The notes under the pieces: generated by a model | The model's database searches: none | What the model was told of the DNA's origin: nothing | The model's input: the letters and a program-made list of their open reading frames with translations, nothing else | Shown here: positions 46,723 to 57,864 of the stretch, one piece after another | How positions within the stretch are numbered: position 1 is the stretch's first letter | How the letters are laid out: every line of letters starts with the position of its first letter | Source of the DNA: Syngnathus acus | Taxonomy: Eukaryota > Chordata > Actinopteri > Syngnathiformes > Syngnathidae | Reading direction: 5' to 3' | Length of the DNA stretch: 64,000 bases | NCBI RefSeq assembly: GCF_901709675.1 | Contig: NC_051088.1 | Location: forward strand, 1-64,000 | Program-made: the position numbers and the translations under genes

Positions 46723-47032
46723 GTTAAAAAAAGTTAAAGTCCCAATGATCGTCACACACACCTGGGTGTGGTGAAATTTGTCCTCTGCATTTAACCCATC
46801 CCCGTGTGATTTTAATCCATCCCCTGGGGGAGAGGGGAGCTGTGAGCAGCAGCGGTGCCGCGCTCGGGAATCAGTTGGTGATCTAACCCCCCCAATTCCA
46901 ACCCTTAATGCTGAGTGCCAAGCAGGGAGGCAATGGGTCCCATTTTTATAGTTTTTGGTATGACCCGGCCGGGGTTTGAACCCACAACCTTCCAGTCTCA
47001 GGGAAGACACTCTACCACTAGTCCACTGAGCT
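46723..47032 (-). mobile_element. tRNA-headed SINE, near full length
   Basis: Minus strand: head AGCTCAGTGGACTAGTGG (A-box-like) and GGTTGTGGGTTCAAACCCC (B-box-like), body shared with 29274-29560, tail ACTTTAACTTTTTTT. These internal boxes are the RNA polymerase III promoter of such SINEs. Confidence 0.88.
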
Positions 47033-47314
47033 GAAGAGAAATAAGTAGACCTAATAACTGAACTTGTAAGAGTCTTTTTGCACTGCACAATCTTAAAATG
47101 ATATCTCATGTTTGTCGAGTTCAGACAGAATTATAAATTGTAGCCTATAAGCAAAGCAAGCACAAGGGAAGGCAGAAAACTAACCTAAAAAGAAAGCTAA
47201 AAAACGTAAAAGGTAGGCTATATCACAAATTATTAATAGCCCTTAAATTACAGTGTTGGGTACTCACTAATTCAAAAAAGTAAGATTTATTAACTCAATT
47301 ACTGAATAAAAGTA

Positions 47315-49080
47315 CCGTAAATTCCGGACTATAAACCGCGACTTTTTTCCAAAATTTTGAACCCTGCGGCTTATGGTCAGGTGCGGCTTATATAAGGATT
47401 TTTTTCGTGATTTTTGTGATGACTTGATCACTTTTATACACTGCGGTATCTTGAAGAAAAAAACAACAACAAAAATACTATTTTGAAACACTACTATGGC
47501 TGCTGCTTATTCTGGCTGTGTTGCTTGTGACTATTATGAGCTTTAGTAGGAATGCACGCTAGGTGACCTGCGTCAAAGGGCTCTAAACCCTTTCTCTTAC
47601 TCTGCCATGTGACTCAGATTACACAAAGCAGTGGCGCTGTTTGGACCATCTGCATTGTATTAAAACCCAATCAATCAGCATTTAAATTCAATTATTCTGA
47701 CATTTTGCTCACCAAAAACAAGTTGTAATGAACGTGAACTTTTAATGCATTTTATTCAGAAGGTTACTTTGAACCCCGAGGCTTAAATGGCGGCGCGGCG
47801 TATTTATGTTTTTTTACGGCCTCCAGGGGGCGCTCTAGCAGGAAGCAAGAGCGAGACAGACGAAGAAGAGACAATGCGCCGAAGAAGACGTGCTAGTTTG
47901 TGTTTTGAACATTTCGCGGATCACGCACACACCCTCATCATGGAAAACACACGAAGAAATGCATTTGATGCAGCTTTTAAGTTAAAAGCAATTGATTTGG
48001 CTGTCAAAGAGGGAAATAGAGCTTAAATGGCGGCGCGGCGTATTTATGGATTTTTACGGCCTCCAGGGGGCGCTCTAGCAGGAAGCAAGAGCGAGACAGA
48101 CGAAGAAGAGATAATGCGCCGAAGAAGACGTGCTAGTTTGTGTTTTGATAGGCGAATAGTGGCGTATAATTCACACAAAGAAGAGACAGAACGAGATCAA
48201 GACGGACATTACTGAAAGGAAGCTTTTATACACAAACTGTCATTATGGGGGACAAAAGAAATGCATATGAAGCCGCTTTTAAGCTAAAGGCAGTCGATGT
48301 TGATGACATTGTGTTGCATCACCCTTTTCTTTATTTCGTGGTCCCGTCTACTCTGGAGCTATACGTGTCGCTCGCTAGTTTAATGTAATTTAGCGCTTCG
48401 CGCATGAATAAAATTAGCATGAACAGACCCTCATCACACTCGAAGAAATGCATAAAAGCGACGACGAAAGAGAGACTGAGAAAGTGTCAGGCGAAGGATA
48501 TCTAACGCTATTCCAATCGGACGCTGAGGAGGAAGACTTTGATGGTTTCAGTGCATAGGAGGAAGATGAAGACGATGAAGCTCTTTTTTTACTTTTACTG
48601 GTATGTTTTTTAACGAGCCCTGTTGGTGCTGTACTACCGTGTTGCTGCTGTGTTACCGCCGCGTCTCAGTGACTTTTATGTTTTTTTTAATCCAGCCCTA
48701 TTAGTCTTGTGTTACTTCCGTGTTGCTGCGGTATTACTGCCGCTTCACGGGCAGTGTTTGGAAAGAAATGTTAAGGTATGTTATTAAAACTTTAAAAAAG
48801 CTTTCTGTGTCCAGTCTTTCTTTGTTAATAACTCGCGTGCACACTTCCGTGTTGCTGCGGTACTACTGCTGCGTCACAGGCAATGTTTAGAAAGACATGT
48901 TAAAGTATGTTATTAAAACTTTAAAAAGGCTTTCTGTGAACGGTCTTTCTTTGTAAAAAACGCGTGTGCACGTGCGACTTATAGTCCGGTGCGGCTTATA
49001 TAAGAAAAACACTAAAATATCCCCCAATTTTAGCTGGTGCGGTTTATTGTCCGGTGCGGCTTATAGTCCGGAAATTACGG
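47315..49080 (+). mobile_element. Pogo/Tigger-like Tc1-mariner element, 1,766 bp
   Basis: TA occurs on both sides (47313-47314 and 49081-49082). Ends ACCGTAAATTCCGGACTATA and its inverted counterpart match apart from two bases. A frame reads MENTRRNAFDAAFKLKAIDL and AVKEGNRA then stops. This is the start of the Pipsqueak-type helix-turn-helix found in pogo transposases. A second trace (RNAYEAAFKLKAVD) lies at about 48258-48297. No DDE domain remains, so it is non-autonomous. Confidence 0.82.
47787..48147 (+). repeat. 240-bp internal partial tandem duplication in the pogo-like element
   Basis: ATGGCGGCGCGGCGTATTTA occurs at 47787 and 48027. Identity runs for about 120 bp and then ends at TTGTGTTTTGA. 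It duplicates the putative 5' UTR and start region of the transposase. Confidence 0.88.
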
Positions 49081-49178
49081 TAACTTGTTACCAGGGAAAG
49101 GGTTACAGTTCCCGTGCCACATGCTACCCAGCTGGCAACTTTCCCTCAGCCACGCCTCCGTAATCACTGTAACGAATG

Positions 49179-49496
49179 TCACCTGCTCCCTCTTGTTAAC
49201 GTTTGTATTTAAACCCTGCCCGCGTGTTTCTCCTTGTTGATGTCTACTGTTAATTCCAGTCTGTGTTTGCCCATTCCGTTCCTGTTCCGCTCTTGCACTC
49301 CCACCGGTCTCGTGTGTAGGCTCACAGTTAGTGCCCACTACCTGTCTCTGTTCCTGGTCCAAGTGGACTTGTTTCCTGCCCGCTGATCGTGAGCCTCTGT
49401 CCCGCCTGTGTCTCTGTTATCCACTACCACCTTCCCTTCAATAAACTCTGATCCAAGCTGCACAAGGTCGCCCTGCTCCATTCATGAATCTTTGAC
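49179..49496 (+). mobile_element. Non-autonomous element related to 21132-21469
   Basis: Shares CACCTGCTCCCTCTTGTTA-like, AATAAACTCTGATCCAAG and GCCCTGCTCCAT blocks in the same order with the minus strand of 21132-21469, and ends TTTGACAG. The class is unknown. Confidence 0.55.
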
Positions 49497-49514
49497 AGGC
49501 AGGCCGCTGTACAT

Positions 49515-49953
49515 CAGGCTGAGACATCACCCAGAATGCAGTGCTGGTCTCTGTTTTCTTCACCCTGTACACCTCAGACAATTCTGAGCTGTGTCACTTA
49601 CAGAAGTATGCGGATGAAACAGCCATTGTGGGGTGTATGAAGGATGACAATGAGGAGTACAGGAGTCTGGTGGGGGCCTTTGTCGCCTGGTGCTGCACCA
49701 ACCATCTGGAGCTCAACTTCTACAAGACAAAGGAGCTGGTCATAGACTTTGGAAAGTCTGAATCAAAGGCTAGGCCAGTACTACTGGAGGGTAGTGCGGT
49801 AGAGGCGGTGGACTTGAACACGTGTCTTGGGGTGTGGCTGGATGGTAAACTGGGCACACACTAGCCACCTGCACAGGAAGATGCAGACCAGGATGTAGTT
49901 CTTTAGTCCAAGTTAGATGTAGTTCAACATTTGCAACAAGCTTTTGATCAGTA
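49515..49953 (+). mobile_element. CR1/Rex1-like LINE, reverse transcriptase part (left half)
   Basis: Reads FFTLYTSDNSELCHLQKYAD, ETAIVGCMKDDNEEYRSL, NHLELNFYKTKELVIDFG and LGVWLDGKLG. The catalytic box reads YADE instead of YADD, so it is inactive. Degraded sequence up to FNICNKLL at 49926-49948 continues at 53315, after the inserted minus-strand LINE. Confidence 0.85.
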
Positions 49954-50148
49954 GCAGAATCAGAATCAGCTTTATTGACCACGTTTGTGCATGCCAAACA
50001 TGGAATATAACTGCGGTTGTTGATCTCAGCCTCTGTACAACATTTAAGTGACTGACAACATTCAGGTAACTAACAACATTTAAGTGTGATGTTATTGCAC
50101 AGTGATGTCTCTGAGTCTATGTGAGTTCATCAGAGCGACAGCCTAGGG
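49954..50148 (-). mobile_element. L2-like LINE (minus), 3' end
   Basis: The tail reads AATAAAGCTGATTCTGATTC on the minus strand. Upstream it is interrupted by a hAT insertion and continues at 51966-53310. Confidence 0.82.
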
Positions 50149-51965
50149 CAGGGGTCGGCAACCCATGGCTCCGGAGCCACATGTGGCTCTTTCATCCTTC
50201 TGTTGTGGCTCCCTGTGACTTTGGAAAATAATGAGTTTTATAAAAAAATTATTTTATTTTAGTTTGTTCATTTTAAAATATAATTCTGAATTTGAAGATT
50301 ATGGTAAACTTGTAACATTAAAATTAAACGTTTTCAATATTTTTACCGCCCGAAATGCGTCACATCCGCCGATGTGCGACATTCGAATTCCTGGCGTCCC
50401 TCACGTCTGGCAGCCGGCGTTTTTCCAGCACACTACCAGCGTGATAACTATATATTAAGTGAAGTAGTCCTTTTTTTTAATTCAGGAGGACAACTGGCTG
50501 CACGCTCCAGTACACGCGATGGGACAGAAGCAGACTGCGCATTTTTTTGGTTTGCATTGTTCGTTCAGTGCTGGTGGATAATATTTGGATAAGTTTTGAT
50601 TTTTATCTCATAAATAAGAGGACAGGTGACTGCAGGCTGTTTGCATTTTTTGTTCAGTGGGTTGGGTAAGTTTGGATTTTTATTTCTTAAATACGAGGAC
50701 TCAAATAGACACCGGGTATTTTATTTAATAATAATAATTAATAATTCATTCAATTTATATAGCGCTTTTCAATAACCCAAAGTCGCTTTTACATGGAATA
50801 AAAAAGAGTGGAGGGGGGGGGGGAGAGACAGTAGGTTATAGTTAACAAGACATCGGTCAGCAGTGCGAAGGAGATGGATGGAGGAGCAGGAGGGGCGGGA
50901 GCGGAGGTTGTTGAGGTTGCCAGTACGGGAGGTGGGGGTGACGGGGGGTTGGTAGTCCAAAAAGAGGAGATGGGTGAGCCATCGGGGAAATGCTGGTCAG
51001 ATGTAGCGGCGACGGCGAAGGATCCCAGCCTCGTGTGGAAGCAGCAGTGGACCAGGTGGTGATGCCGGTCGACCTCGACTGCACCCGCTCGAACGGCAGG
51101 CCCCAACGCACCACGGCGGCACATAGCAGAGCCACAGTTGGCGAGCCCGCAGGGAGTGGAGCCCGTCCCCCAAGGACGCCGGACGGAAGGCCAGAGAGCC
51201 GGGCCAGAGCTGCCGTCGAGTCCACAGCAGGCGGCCACAGGCTCCGAGTCGGGAGGCAGGAGGGTCCGGTGGTGGTTTTGGCCAGTTGGCTGTTAGCTAG
51301 CTGGCTAACGTAGTTGGTAGTCCGAGGGAGAGGAAACAGATAGGTGAGAGCGGAGCTGCGGGGGTGCGAGGTGGACGAAAGACAACACGAGAAAAATAAA
51401 AGAGACGGGTGCACTGAAAACGGGAAAACGAAAAACAAGTAACGGACACGGTCCGGGACAGAAGCGGCAGTCAACAAATCTGACGCCAGCGTGCTCTAAC
51501 CCGGAAGACAACAGACGGTGGGGGAGGAGTGACGGAAGGCATTCCAATTCATGTGATCATTTATTATAAGGCTGCACTGTCAATACATTTGTTGATTTTT
51601 TTTTAATAATGGTGTTCCATTCCTTTCCACTCAGGGGCAATGTTAGCCCTGTAATATATTGTTCATAATGTAATATAATGTTCATAAAAAATTGTTTTTT
51701 TTAATAATAATGAACAATTTATTTGAAATTAAACATCAACCAAGTGTAAAATGCTTTTTGTTACATGCAGAAATAAAATTATGTGTTCTCTGCAGCAGTT
51801 CGTTGATTTCAGTTTCATAAATGCAATAGTTTTTTATACATAGCATAATATATACATGCAAAATATATATAATGATGTCAAAATGGGTTGTGGCTCCGGG
51901 GGCTTTCTTTTCATTGGGGGGCGGTCCCAAATGGCTCTTTGAATAAAAAAGGTTGCCGACCCCTG
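50149..51965. mobile_element. hAT-type non-autonomous element, 1,817 bp, with target duplication
   Basis: Ends CAGGGGTCGGCAACCC and GGTTGCCGACCCCTG are inverted repeats. GCCTAGGG occurs at 50141-50148 and 51966-51973, a perfect 8-bp duplication. No transposase. It contains a further insertion at about 50751-51540. Confidence 0.94.
50751..51540 (-). mobile_element. GC-rich non-LTR fragment nested in hAT element
   Basis: Begins with TTTATATAGCGCTTTTC and AACCCAAAGTCGCTTTTAC, a frequent fish LINE 3' end read on the minus strand, followed by about 700 bp of GC-rich sequence with no recognised domain. AATTCAT occurs near both borders as a possible target duplication. Frames within it look non-coding. 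Confidence 0.5.
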
Positions 51966-53310
51966 GCCTAGGGGAAGAAGTCTGTGTCTGCTGGTTTTGG
52001 CGTACAGCGCTCTGTAACGCCGTCCGGACCGGAGTAGTTTGAACATACTGTGACCTCGGTGAGAAGGGTGTGCAGAGATGTTACTTGCACATTTCCTGGT
52101 CCTGGACAGGTACAAGTCTTGGATAGATGGGAGATTGGTCCAGATTATTATTTCCGCAGACCTGATTGTCCGTTGCAGTCTGTGCTTGTCTTGTTTGGTG
52201 GCCGATCCAAACCAGACAGTGATAGAGGTGCAGAGGATAGACTTGATGATGGCAGTGTAGAAGGTCTTCAGCAGCTCCTGTGGCAGGTTGAACTTCCTGA
52301 GCTGTCTCAGAAAGTACAACCTCTGCCGGGCCTTCTTCCGGACAGAGTCTATGTGGCCGGTCCATTTCAGATCCCGGGAGATTGTGGATCCCAGGAACTT
52401 GAAGGTGTCTGTGGTGGGAATAGCATTACTGAGGATGGTGAGGGGTGGAAGTGGCGAAGGGTTTCTCCTGATGTCCACTGTCATCTCCATGGTCTTGAGC
52501 GGGTTCAGATCCAGGTGGTTTTGGCTGGACCAGTGGACCAGCCGCTCCACTTCCTGTCTGTACGCATTCTCGTCACCGTCCCGGATCAGTCCGATGAGAG
52601 TAATGTCGTCCGCATACTTCAGGAGCTTCACAGAAGAGTCGCCTAGGAGCATTCGTTGGTGTAGCGAGAGAAGAGCAATGGGGACAGTAAGCACCCGTGG
52701 GGCACGCCAGTGCTGGTGGTCCGGGTGTCGGATGTGATGCTCCCCAGCCTCACATGCTGTCTCCTATTGATCAGGAAGCTGGTGATCCACTGACAGGTGG
52801 AGGCAGGCACCGTGAGCTCGATGAGCTTCTGGTGGAGGATATCGGGAGCGATGGAGTTGAATAGTGAGCTGAAGTCCACAAACAGGATCCTGGCGTACAT
52901 CCCTGGGGTGTCTAGGTGGCGCAGGATGTAGTGCAGTCACATGTTGACCGCATCGTCCACTGACCTGTTTGCCCGGTAGGCAAACTGCAGTGGGTCGAGC
53001 AGGGGGCCTGTGTCCTTCAGGTGGCTCAACACTAGCCTCTAAAAGGATTTCATGACCACAGATGTTAGGGCGACGGGTCTGTAATCATTCAGTCCTGTGA
53101 TGGCGGGCTTCTTGGTACGATGGTGGAGCTTTTGAAGCACGAGGGCACGTCACACAGGTCCAGGGAACGGTTGAAGATACGTGCAAAGGTGGGTGTCAGC
53201 TGTTCAGCACAGACTTTCAGTCAGGAGGGGGACACGCCATCTGGGCCTGGTGCCTTCCTGACCTTCTGTCTCCGGAACATCTGACACACCTTCTCCTCAC
53301 GGATCTGAAG
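51966..53310 (-). mobile_element. L2-like LINE (minus), reverse transcriptase part
   Basis: Two minus-strand frames. 52900-52643 holds ILFVDFSSLFNSI and TSTGVPHGCLLSPLLFSRYT (RT motifs). 52694-51975 holds LLKYADDITLIGLI with the intact YADD, NHLDLNPLKTMEMTVD, FKFLGSTISRDLKW and the C-terminal SGRRYRALYAKTSR. A frameshift of about one base separates them. Further upstream (to 53310) there are stops. It is 5'-truncated. Confidence 0.9.
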
Positions 53311-53314
53311 TGCC

Positions 53315-53665
53315 GCCGCGGCTGATGTTCGAGTCTGTGGTTGCTAGTGGCCTCTTCTACACCGTGGTGTGCTGGGGAAGTAGCACATCCAAGAAGGACG
53401 CTTCCAGATTGGACGAACGGGTCAGGCTCTGTGATCGTCAAGGAGCTGGGCTTTCTGGGGGCGATGGCTGAGTTGAGGAACTGAACAAACTGCGGGACAT
53501 TATAGACAATGTCAGCCACCTTTTCCACACCATCATCATTGCTCAGAGGAGCTCGTTCAGTCAAAGACTGCTCCTTTCCAAGTGGCGGACCAACAGACTG
53601 CAGAACTCCTTTGTTCCTCATGCCATCAAACTATATAACTCTTCGATTGGGGGAAGGAGCTGATA
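53315..53665 (+). mobile_element. CR1/Rex1-like LINE, C-terminal part (right half)
   Basis: Reads MFESVVASGLFYTVVCWGSS, LNKLRDIIDNVSHLFH-like sequence with QRSSFSQRLLLSKWRTNRLQ and SFVPHAIKLYNSS, then a stop. It continues the element begun at 49515. The two halves are split by the L2-like LINE in the opposite orientation. Confidence 0.85.
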
Positions 53666-53775
53666 GGAACGGTGACAAAAAAGGGAGGTCACTTGATTGG
53701 CATACCCAAGTTACCTTAAATACTTTATTTATTACCGGACAATTATTTATAATTATTGTTATTTATTTCTTACTT

Positions 53776-54121
53776 AGGTGGTACGGTCTCGCACTGGTCT
53801 GCCTCGCAGTTAGGAGGGTGCGGTTGCAATTCCACCTCCGGGCCCTCCCTGTTTGGAGTTTGCATGTTCTCCCCGTGTCTGCGTGGGTTTTTCACTGGCA
53901 CTCATGTTTCCTCCCACATCCCCAAAACATGCTTGGTAGGCCGATTGAGAACTCCAAATTGCCCCTAGGTGTGAGTGCGGATGGTTGTTTGTCTCTGTGA
54001 GCCCTGCGATTGGCTGGTAACTGGTTCAGGGTGTCCCCCGCCTACTGCCCGATGATGGCTGGGATTGGCTCCAGCACGCCCGCGACCCCTGTGGGGACAA
54101 GCGGTATAGAAAATGGATGGA
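53776..54121 (+). mobile_element. tRNA-like-headed SINE with GGATGGAT tail
   Basis: The head runs from GGTGGTACGGTCTCGCACTGG through GGTGCGGTTGCAATTCCACC, followed by the body shared with 43305-43567 and the tail AAAATGGATGGAT. The tail resembles that of the RTE LINE at 34680-38051, a plausible source of its retrotransposition machinery. Confidence 0.88.
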
Positions 54122-54159
54122 TTTCTTACTCAATGCTTTATTTGCTATGTGTCTTATGA

Positions 54160-54330
54160 TCCTCCTCTTTTTTTACGCTTTAACCCGGATGAAACCAAGA
54201 TGTTGATAATTGGTCCTGCTCGTTATCACCACCTATTTAAGGAAACCACTGTAACTATGGATAAATGTACTATCACCCAAAGTGATACTGTAACCAATCT
54301 GTGTTATATTTGACCAAACCCTCTCCTTTC
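54160..54330 (+). mobile_element. LINE reverse transcriptase fragment
   Basis: A short frame with LRFNPDETKMLIIGPARYHH and ITQSDTVTNLCYI, the stretch after the RT catalytic box in L2/jockey-like LINEs. Broken by a stop at 54311. Confidence 0.65.
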
Positions 54331-54734
54331 GAAAATATATAATAACTAGAACTGCGTATTTCACCTCCGTAGTATTTCTAAGATTTGTCCGATTCTTTCA
54401 ACTCAACTCAAATATTTTTTTTTACTTACAATTTCCACATTTTTCAACGGATTCAACTCGTTCCATCTTTCAACTGTTCATCTTTTGCCTACCTATTCCA
54501 CACCTTCCCACTTACCAAAAATTTCCAATTTTGAAATTCACACCAAATTTTCCAAAATTTAGTTTTCCCCTTCTCATTTTTATTTTTCAACCCATTCAAC
54601 CCATTCCAACTTTATTAACTTTGTTCACCTTATGCTTACCATATTCACCCCCTTCACCCCCACTTCCACTATGCTTACACAATTCACCTTGACCCCCACT
54701 TCCAGTGTGGCGGCCATCTTGGACTGACCCTGAA

Positions 54735-55110
54735 GTGCCCCCGAATGAACTCAGAATGAACCGGAAGTGCCCCAAATCAAACCGGAAGTGACCCCAAATA
54801 AACCAGAAGTGACCTCAGATAAACCGGAAGTGACTCCAAATAAACAGAAGTGACCTCAGCAAAACTGGAAGTGTCTTTTTTAAACCAGAAGTGACCCCAA
54901 ATTAACCGGAAGTGACCCGAGCTAAACTGGAAGTGCCCTAAATTGAACCTGAAGTGACCTAAATGAAACCAGAAGTGCCCCAAGTCAAACCGGAAGTGAC
55001 CCAAATGAACCAGAAGTGACCTTTTCAAACCGGAAGTGACCATAAATAAACCGGAAGTGGCCCAAATAAACCGGAAGTGACCTTATTTCAACACGAAGTG
55101 CCCTAAATAG
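54735..55110 (+). repeat. ~20-bp GGAAGTG minisatellite, about 17 units
   Basis: Units of the form AAACCGGAAGTGACCYMAAT, spaced 20-23 bp. About eight keep a perfect ACCGGAAGTG; others read CCAGAAGTG or CTGGAAGTG. ACCGGAAGTG is the classic ETS-factor binding core, so this is by sequence a cluster of potential ETS sites. Confidence 0.88.
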
Positions 55111-56801
55111 CTAAATTTGCTCTAACTTTTACAGTTTTTGTCCGATTCAACCCTTTTCAACATTTGAACCCCAAAAGTGAACCTCCTGAACACGCATATT
55201 TCGTTTTGTTCCAAATTTCTAAAATGTTTTGCGCCATTTTTTTTTAAAATTCCCATTCATTCTCAATGGGGATTCAGCATTTGCTCTAACTTCTAAAATT
55301 TTTGTCCGATTCAACCAGTTTCAACTTTTGAAATCCAAAGTGAACCTCATGAACCTGTATTTTTCATTTCGTTCCAAATTTCAAAAATGTTTGCCGCAAT
55401 TTTTTTTTTAAATTCCCATTCATTCTCTACGGGGATTTAACATTCGCCCTAACTTCTACATTTTTCAACCGATTCAACCCGTTCCAACTTTCAACTGTTC
55501 ATCTTTAGCCTACGTATTCCACAACTTTCAACTTACCAAAAATTCCAAATTTTCAATTTTGAAATTTACTTCGCCTTCACACAATTGTTATTCCTGTCCT
55601 TTATTATTTTTCTCCTTATTCCCTCCACTTTTTTGATGCTTAACTCGTTCCACATACTTCAACCCATTTACTCCGTTCCACTTATGACTTATTCCAAATA
55701 TTATAATATTATAAATATATAAATATTATAATATCAACCGTTGATTACATTTTTTTCGTTCCAAAAATTTTCCGTTTTCACAAAATTCACAAATTTCCAA
55801 CAAATTTTTCCCCATTCATTCTTAATGGCAGATTCAACATTTCACATTTACGTCATTCCAGTTTGAAATTCACATCATTCAGCACATTCAAATCACATTG
55901 GGGACATTCCAAATCTTGCCAAATTCAAGAATTTCACATTTTCACATTTAAAACTTGCGCAAAATTTGATAAAATTTCCTTTTACAATTATTTTATCTAC
56001 ATTTTTCAACCGATTCAACCCATTCCAAAGCATTTACATCCTTCCAGTTCGAAATTCACATCATTCACCACATTCAAATCACATTGGGGACATTCCCAAA
56101 ATTGCTAAATTCAAACATTTCACGTTTTCACGTTTAAAATTTGCAAACAATTTCGCAAAATTTCATTTTTCACTTCTAATTTCTACATTTTCAACCGATT
56201 CAACTCGTTCGAACTTTCAACTGTTCATCGTTAGCATACCTATTCCACAACTTTCAATTTACCAAAAATTCAAAATTTTCAATTTTGAAATTCACGCCAA
56301 ATTCTCCAAAATTTCGTTTTTCACTCATAATTTCTAAATTTATTAACCAATTAAACCCGTTCCAACTTCTAACTGTTCATCTTCTGCCTACCTATTCAAC
56401 AAATTCACACTTACCAAAAATTCCATTTTCATTTTTGAAATTTGAAATTAACGCCAAATTCTCCAAAACTTTGTTTTTCAACTCTAATTTCTACATTTTA
56501 CGACCGATTCAACCCGTTCCAACTTTCAACTGTTCATCTTTTGCCTACCTATTCCACAACTTCCCACTTACCGAAAATTCCAAATTTTCAGTTTTGAAAT
56601 TTATGCCAAATTCTCCAAAATTTCATTTTTTTCTTCTAATTTCTAAATTTTTCAACCAATTCAACCCGTTCCAACTTGAAACATAATTCTGCAGCATTCC
56701 CCAAGTATTTATTCAGCAATTGCATTTTCTAGTTCTTCTATTTTATTCTCCTCACTTTTTTGTCCTGCTACTCCTTCCACATACATATATCATCCGATTC
56801 A

Positions 56802-57164
56802 TCCATCCATCCATTTTCTGAACCGCTTAGTCCCCACGGGGGTCACGGGAGTGCTGGAGCCTATCCCAGCCCTTATCGGGCAGTAGGCGGGGGACACCCT
56901 GAACCGGTCGCCAGCCAATCGCAGGGCACACAGAGACAAACAACCATTTGCACTCGCACTCACACTTAGGGACAATTTGGAGTCTTCAATCGGCCTACCA
57001 AGCATGTTTTTGGGATGTGGGAGGAAACCGGAGTGCCCGGAGAAAACCCACGCAGGCCCGGGGAGAACATGCAAACTCCACACAGGGAGGGCCGGAGGTG
57101 GAATTGAACCCGCACCCTCCTAACTGTGAGGCGGACGTGCTACCCAGTGCGCCACCGAGCCGCC
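56802..57164 (-). mobile_element. tRNA-like-headed SINE (minus), full length with target duplication
   Basis: TCATCCGATTCA occurs at 56790-56801 and 57165-57176. The minus strand runs from GGCTCGGTGGCGCACTGGG (A-box-like) and GCGGGTTCAATTCCACC (B-box-like) through the shared body to GAAAATGGATGGATGGATG. It is inserted in the AT-rich array. Confidence 0.93.
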
Positions 57165-57864
57165 TCATCCGATTCACTCAACTCCAATTTCGACATATTC
57201 CAAAAATTCACGCGAAGGGTGCTTGCATTTTTTTTATTCCAAAAATGTTCTTTTTTTTGCAAAATTCACAAATTTACGGCAAATGTTTCCCCATTCATTC
57301 TTAATGGCACATTCAACATTTCACATTTACGTTGTTCCAGTTTGAAATTCACATCATTCAGCACATTCAATTTACATTGGGGAAGATTTCCGACAATCAC
57401 AAAATTGCCAATTTCAAAAATTTCACATTTTCTCGTTTACATTTTCTGCAAATTTAAAAAAAAAATCATTTTTCACTTCTAATTTCTAAATTTTTCAACC
57501 AACTCAATCTATTCCATTTTTAAACTGTTCATCTTTTGTCTACCTATTCCACAACTTCCCACTTACCAAAAATTCAAAATTTTCCCCTTTGAAATTCACG
57601 CCAAATTTTCCAAAATTTCGTTTTTCCCCTTCGAATTTGTACATTTTTCAACTAATTCAACCCGTTCCAACTTTAAACATCATTCTGCAGCATTCCCCAA
57701 GTATTTATTCAGCTTCTTCGCCTTCATTTTCTAGTTTGGGATGATATTTTACTTGCACTGCTGCTGAAGATGGTAATCATTAATCAAAAGTCATTAATAT
57801 GTTAGTGAAACCTTGCCTCTTTTCATTACTGAGTGTACTTAGTCATTGTCTCTGTCTCTTCTAG

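Larger units (their letters stand above)
54336..57735 (+). repeat. AT-rich ~134-bp tandem repeat family, left array (forward orientation)
   Basis: Recurring blocks: TTCAACCGATTCAACCCG, CCAACTTTCAACTGTTCATC, CCTACCTATTCCACAAC, TTACCAAAAATTCCAAATTT and GAAATTCACGCCAAATT. Spacer modules hold CATTCATTCTTAATGG and TCACATTGGGGACATTCC. It contains the GGAAGTG minisatellite and a SINE. The same family lies in reverse orientation at 59940-64000. Frames here are repeat artefacts. Confidence 0.9.

Noticed and set aside
50789-51477. Minus-strand frames of 149 and 206 residues in the GC-rich fragment
   Set aside because: Pro/Ser-rich, overlapping in different frames, no recognisable domain, located inside a nested transposon.
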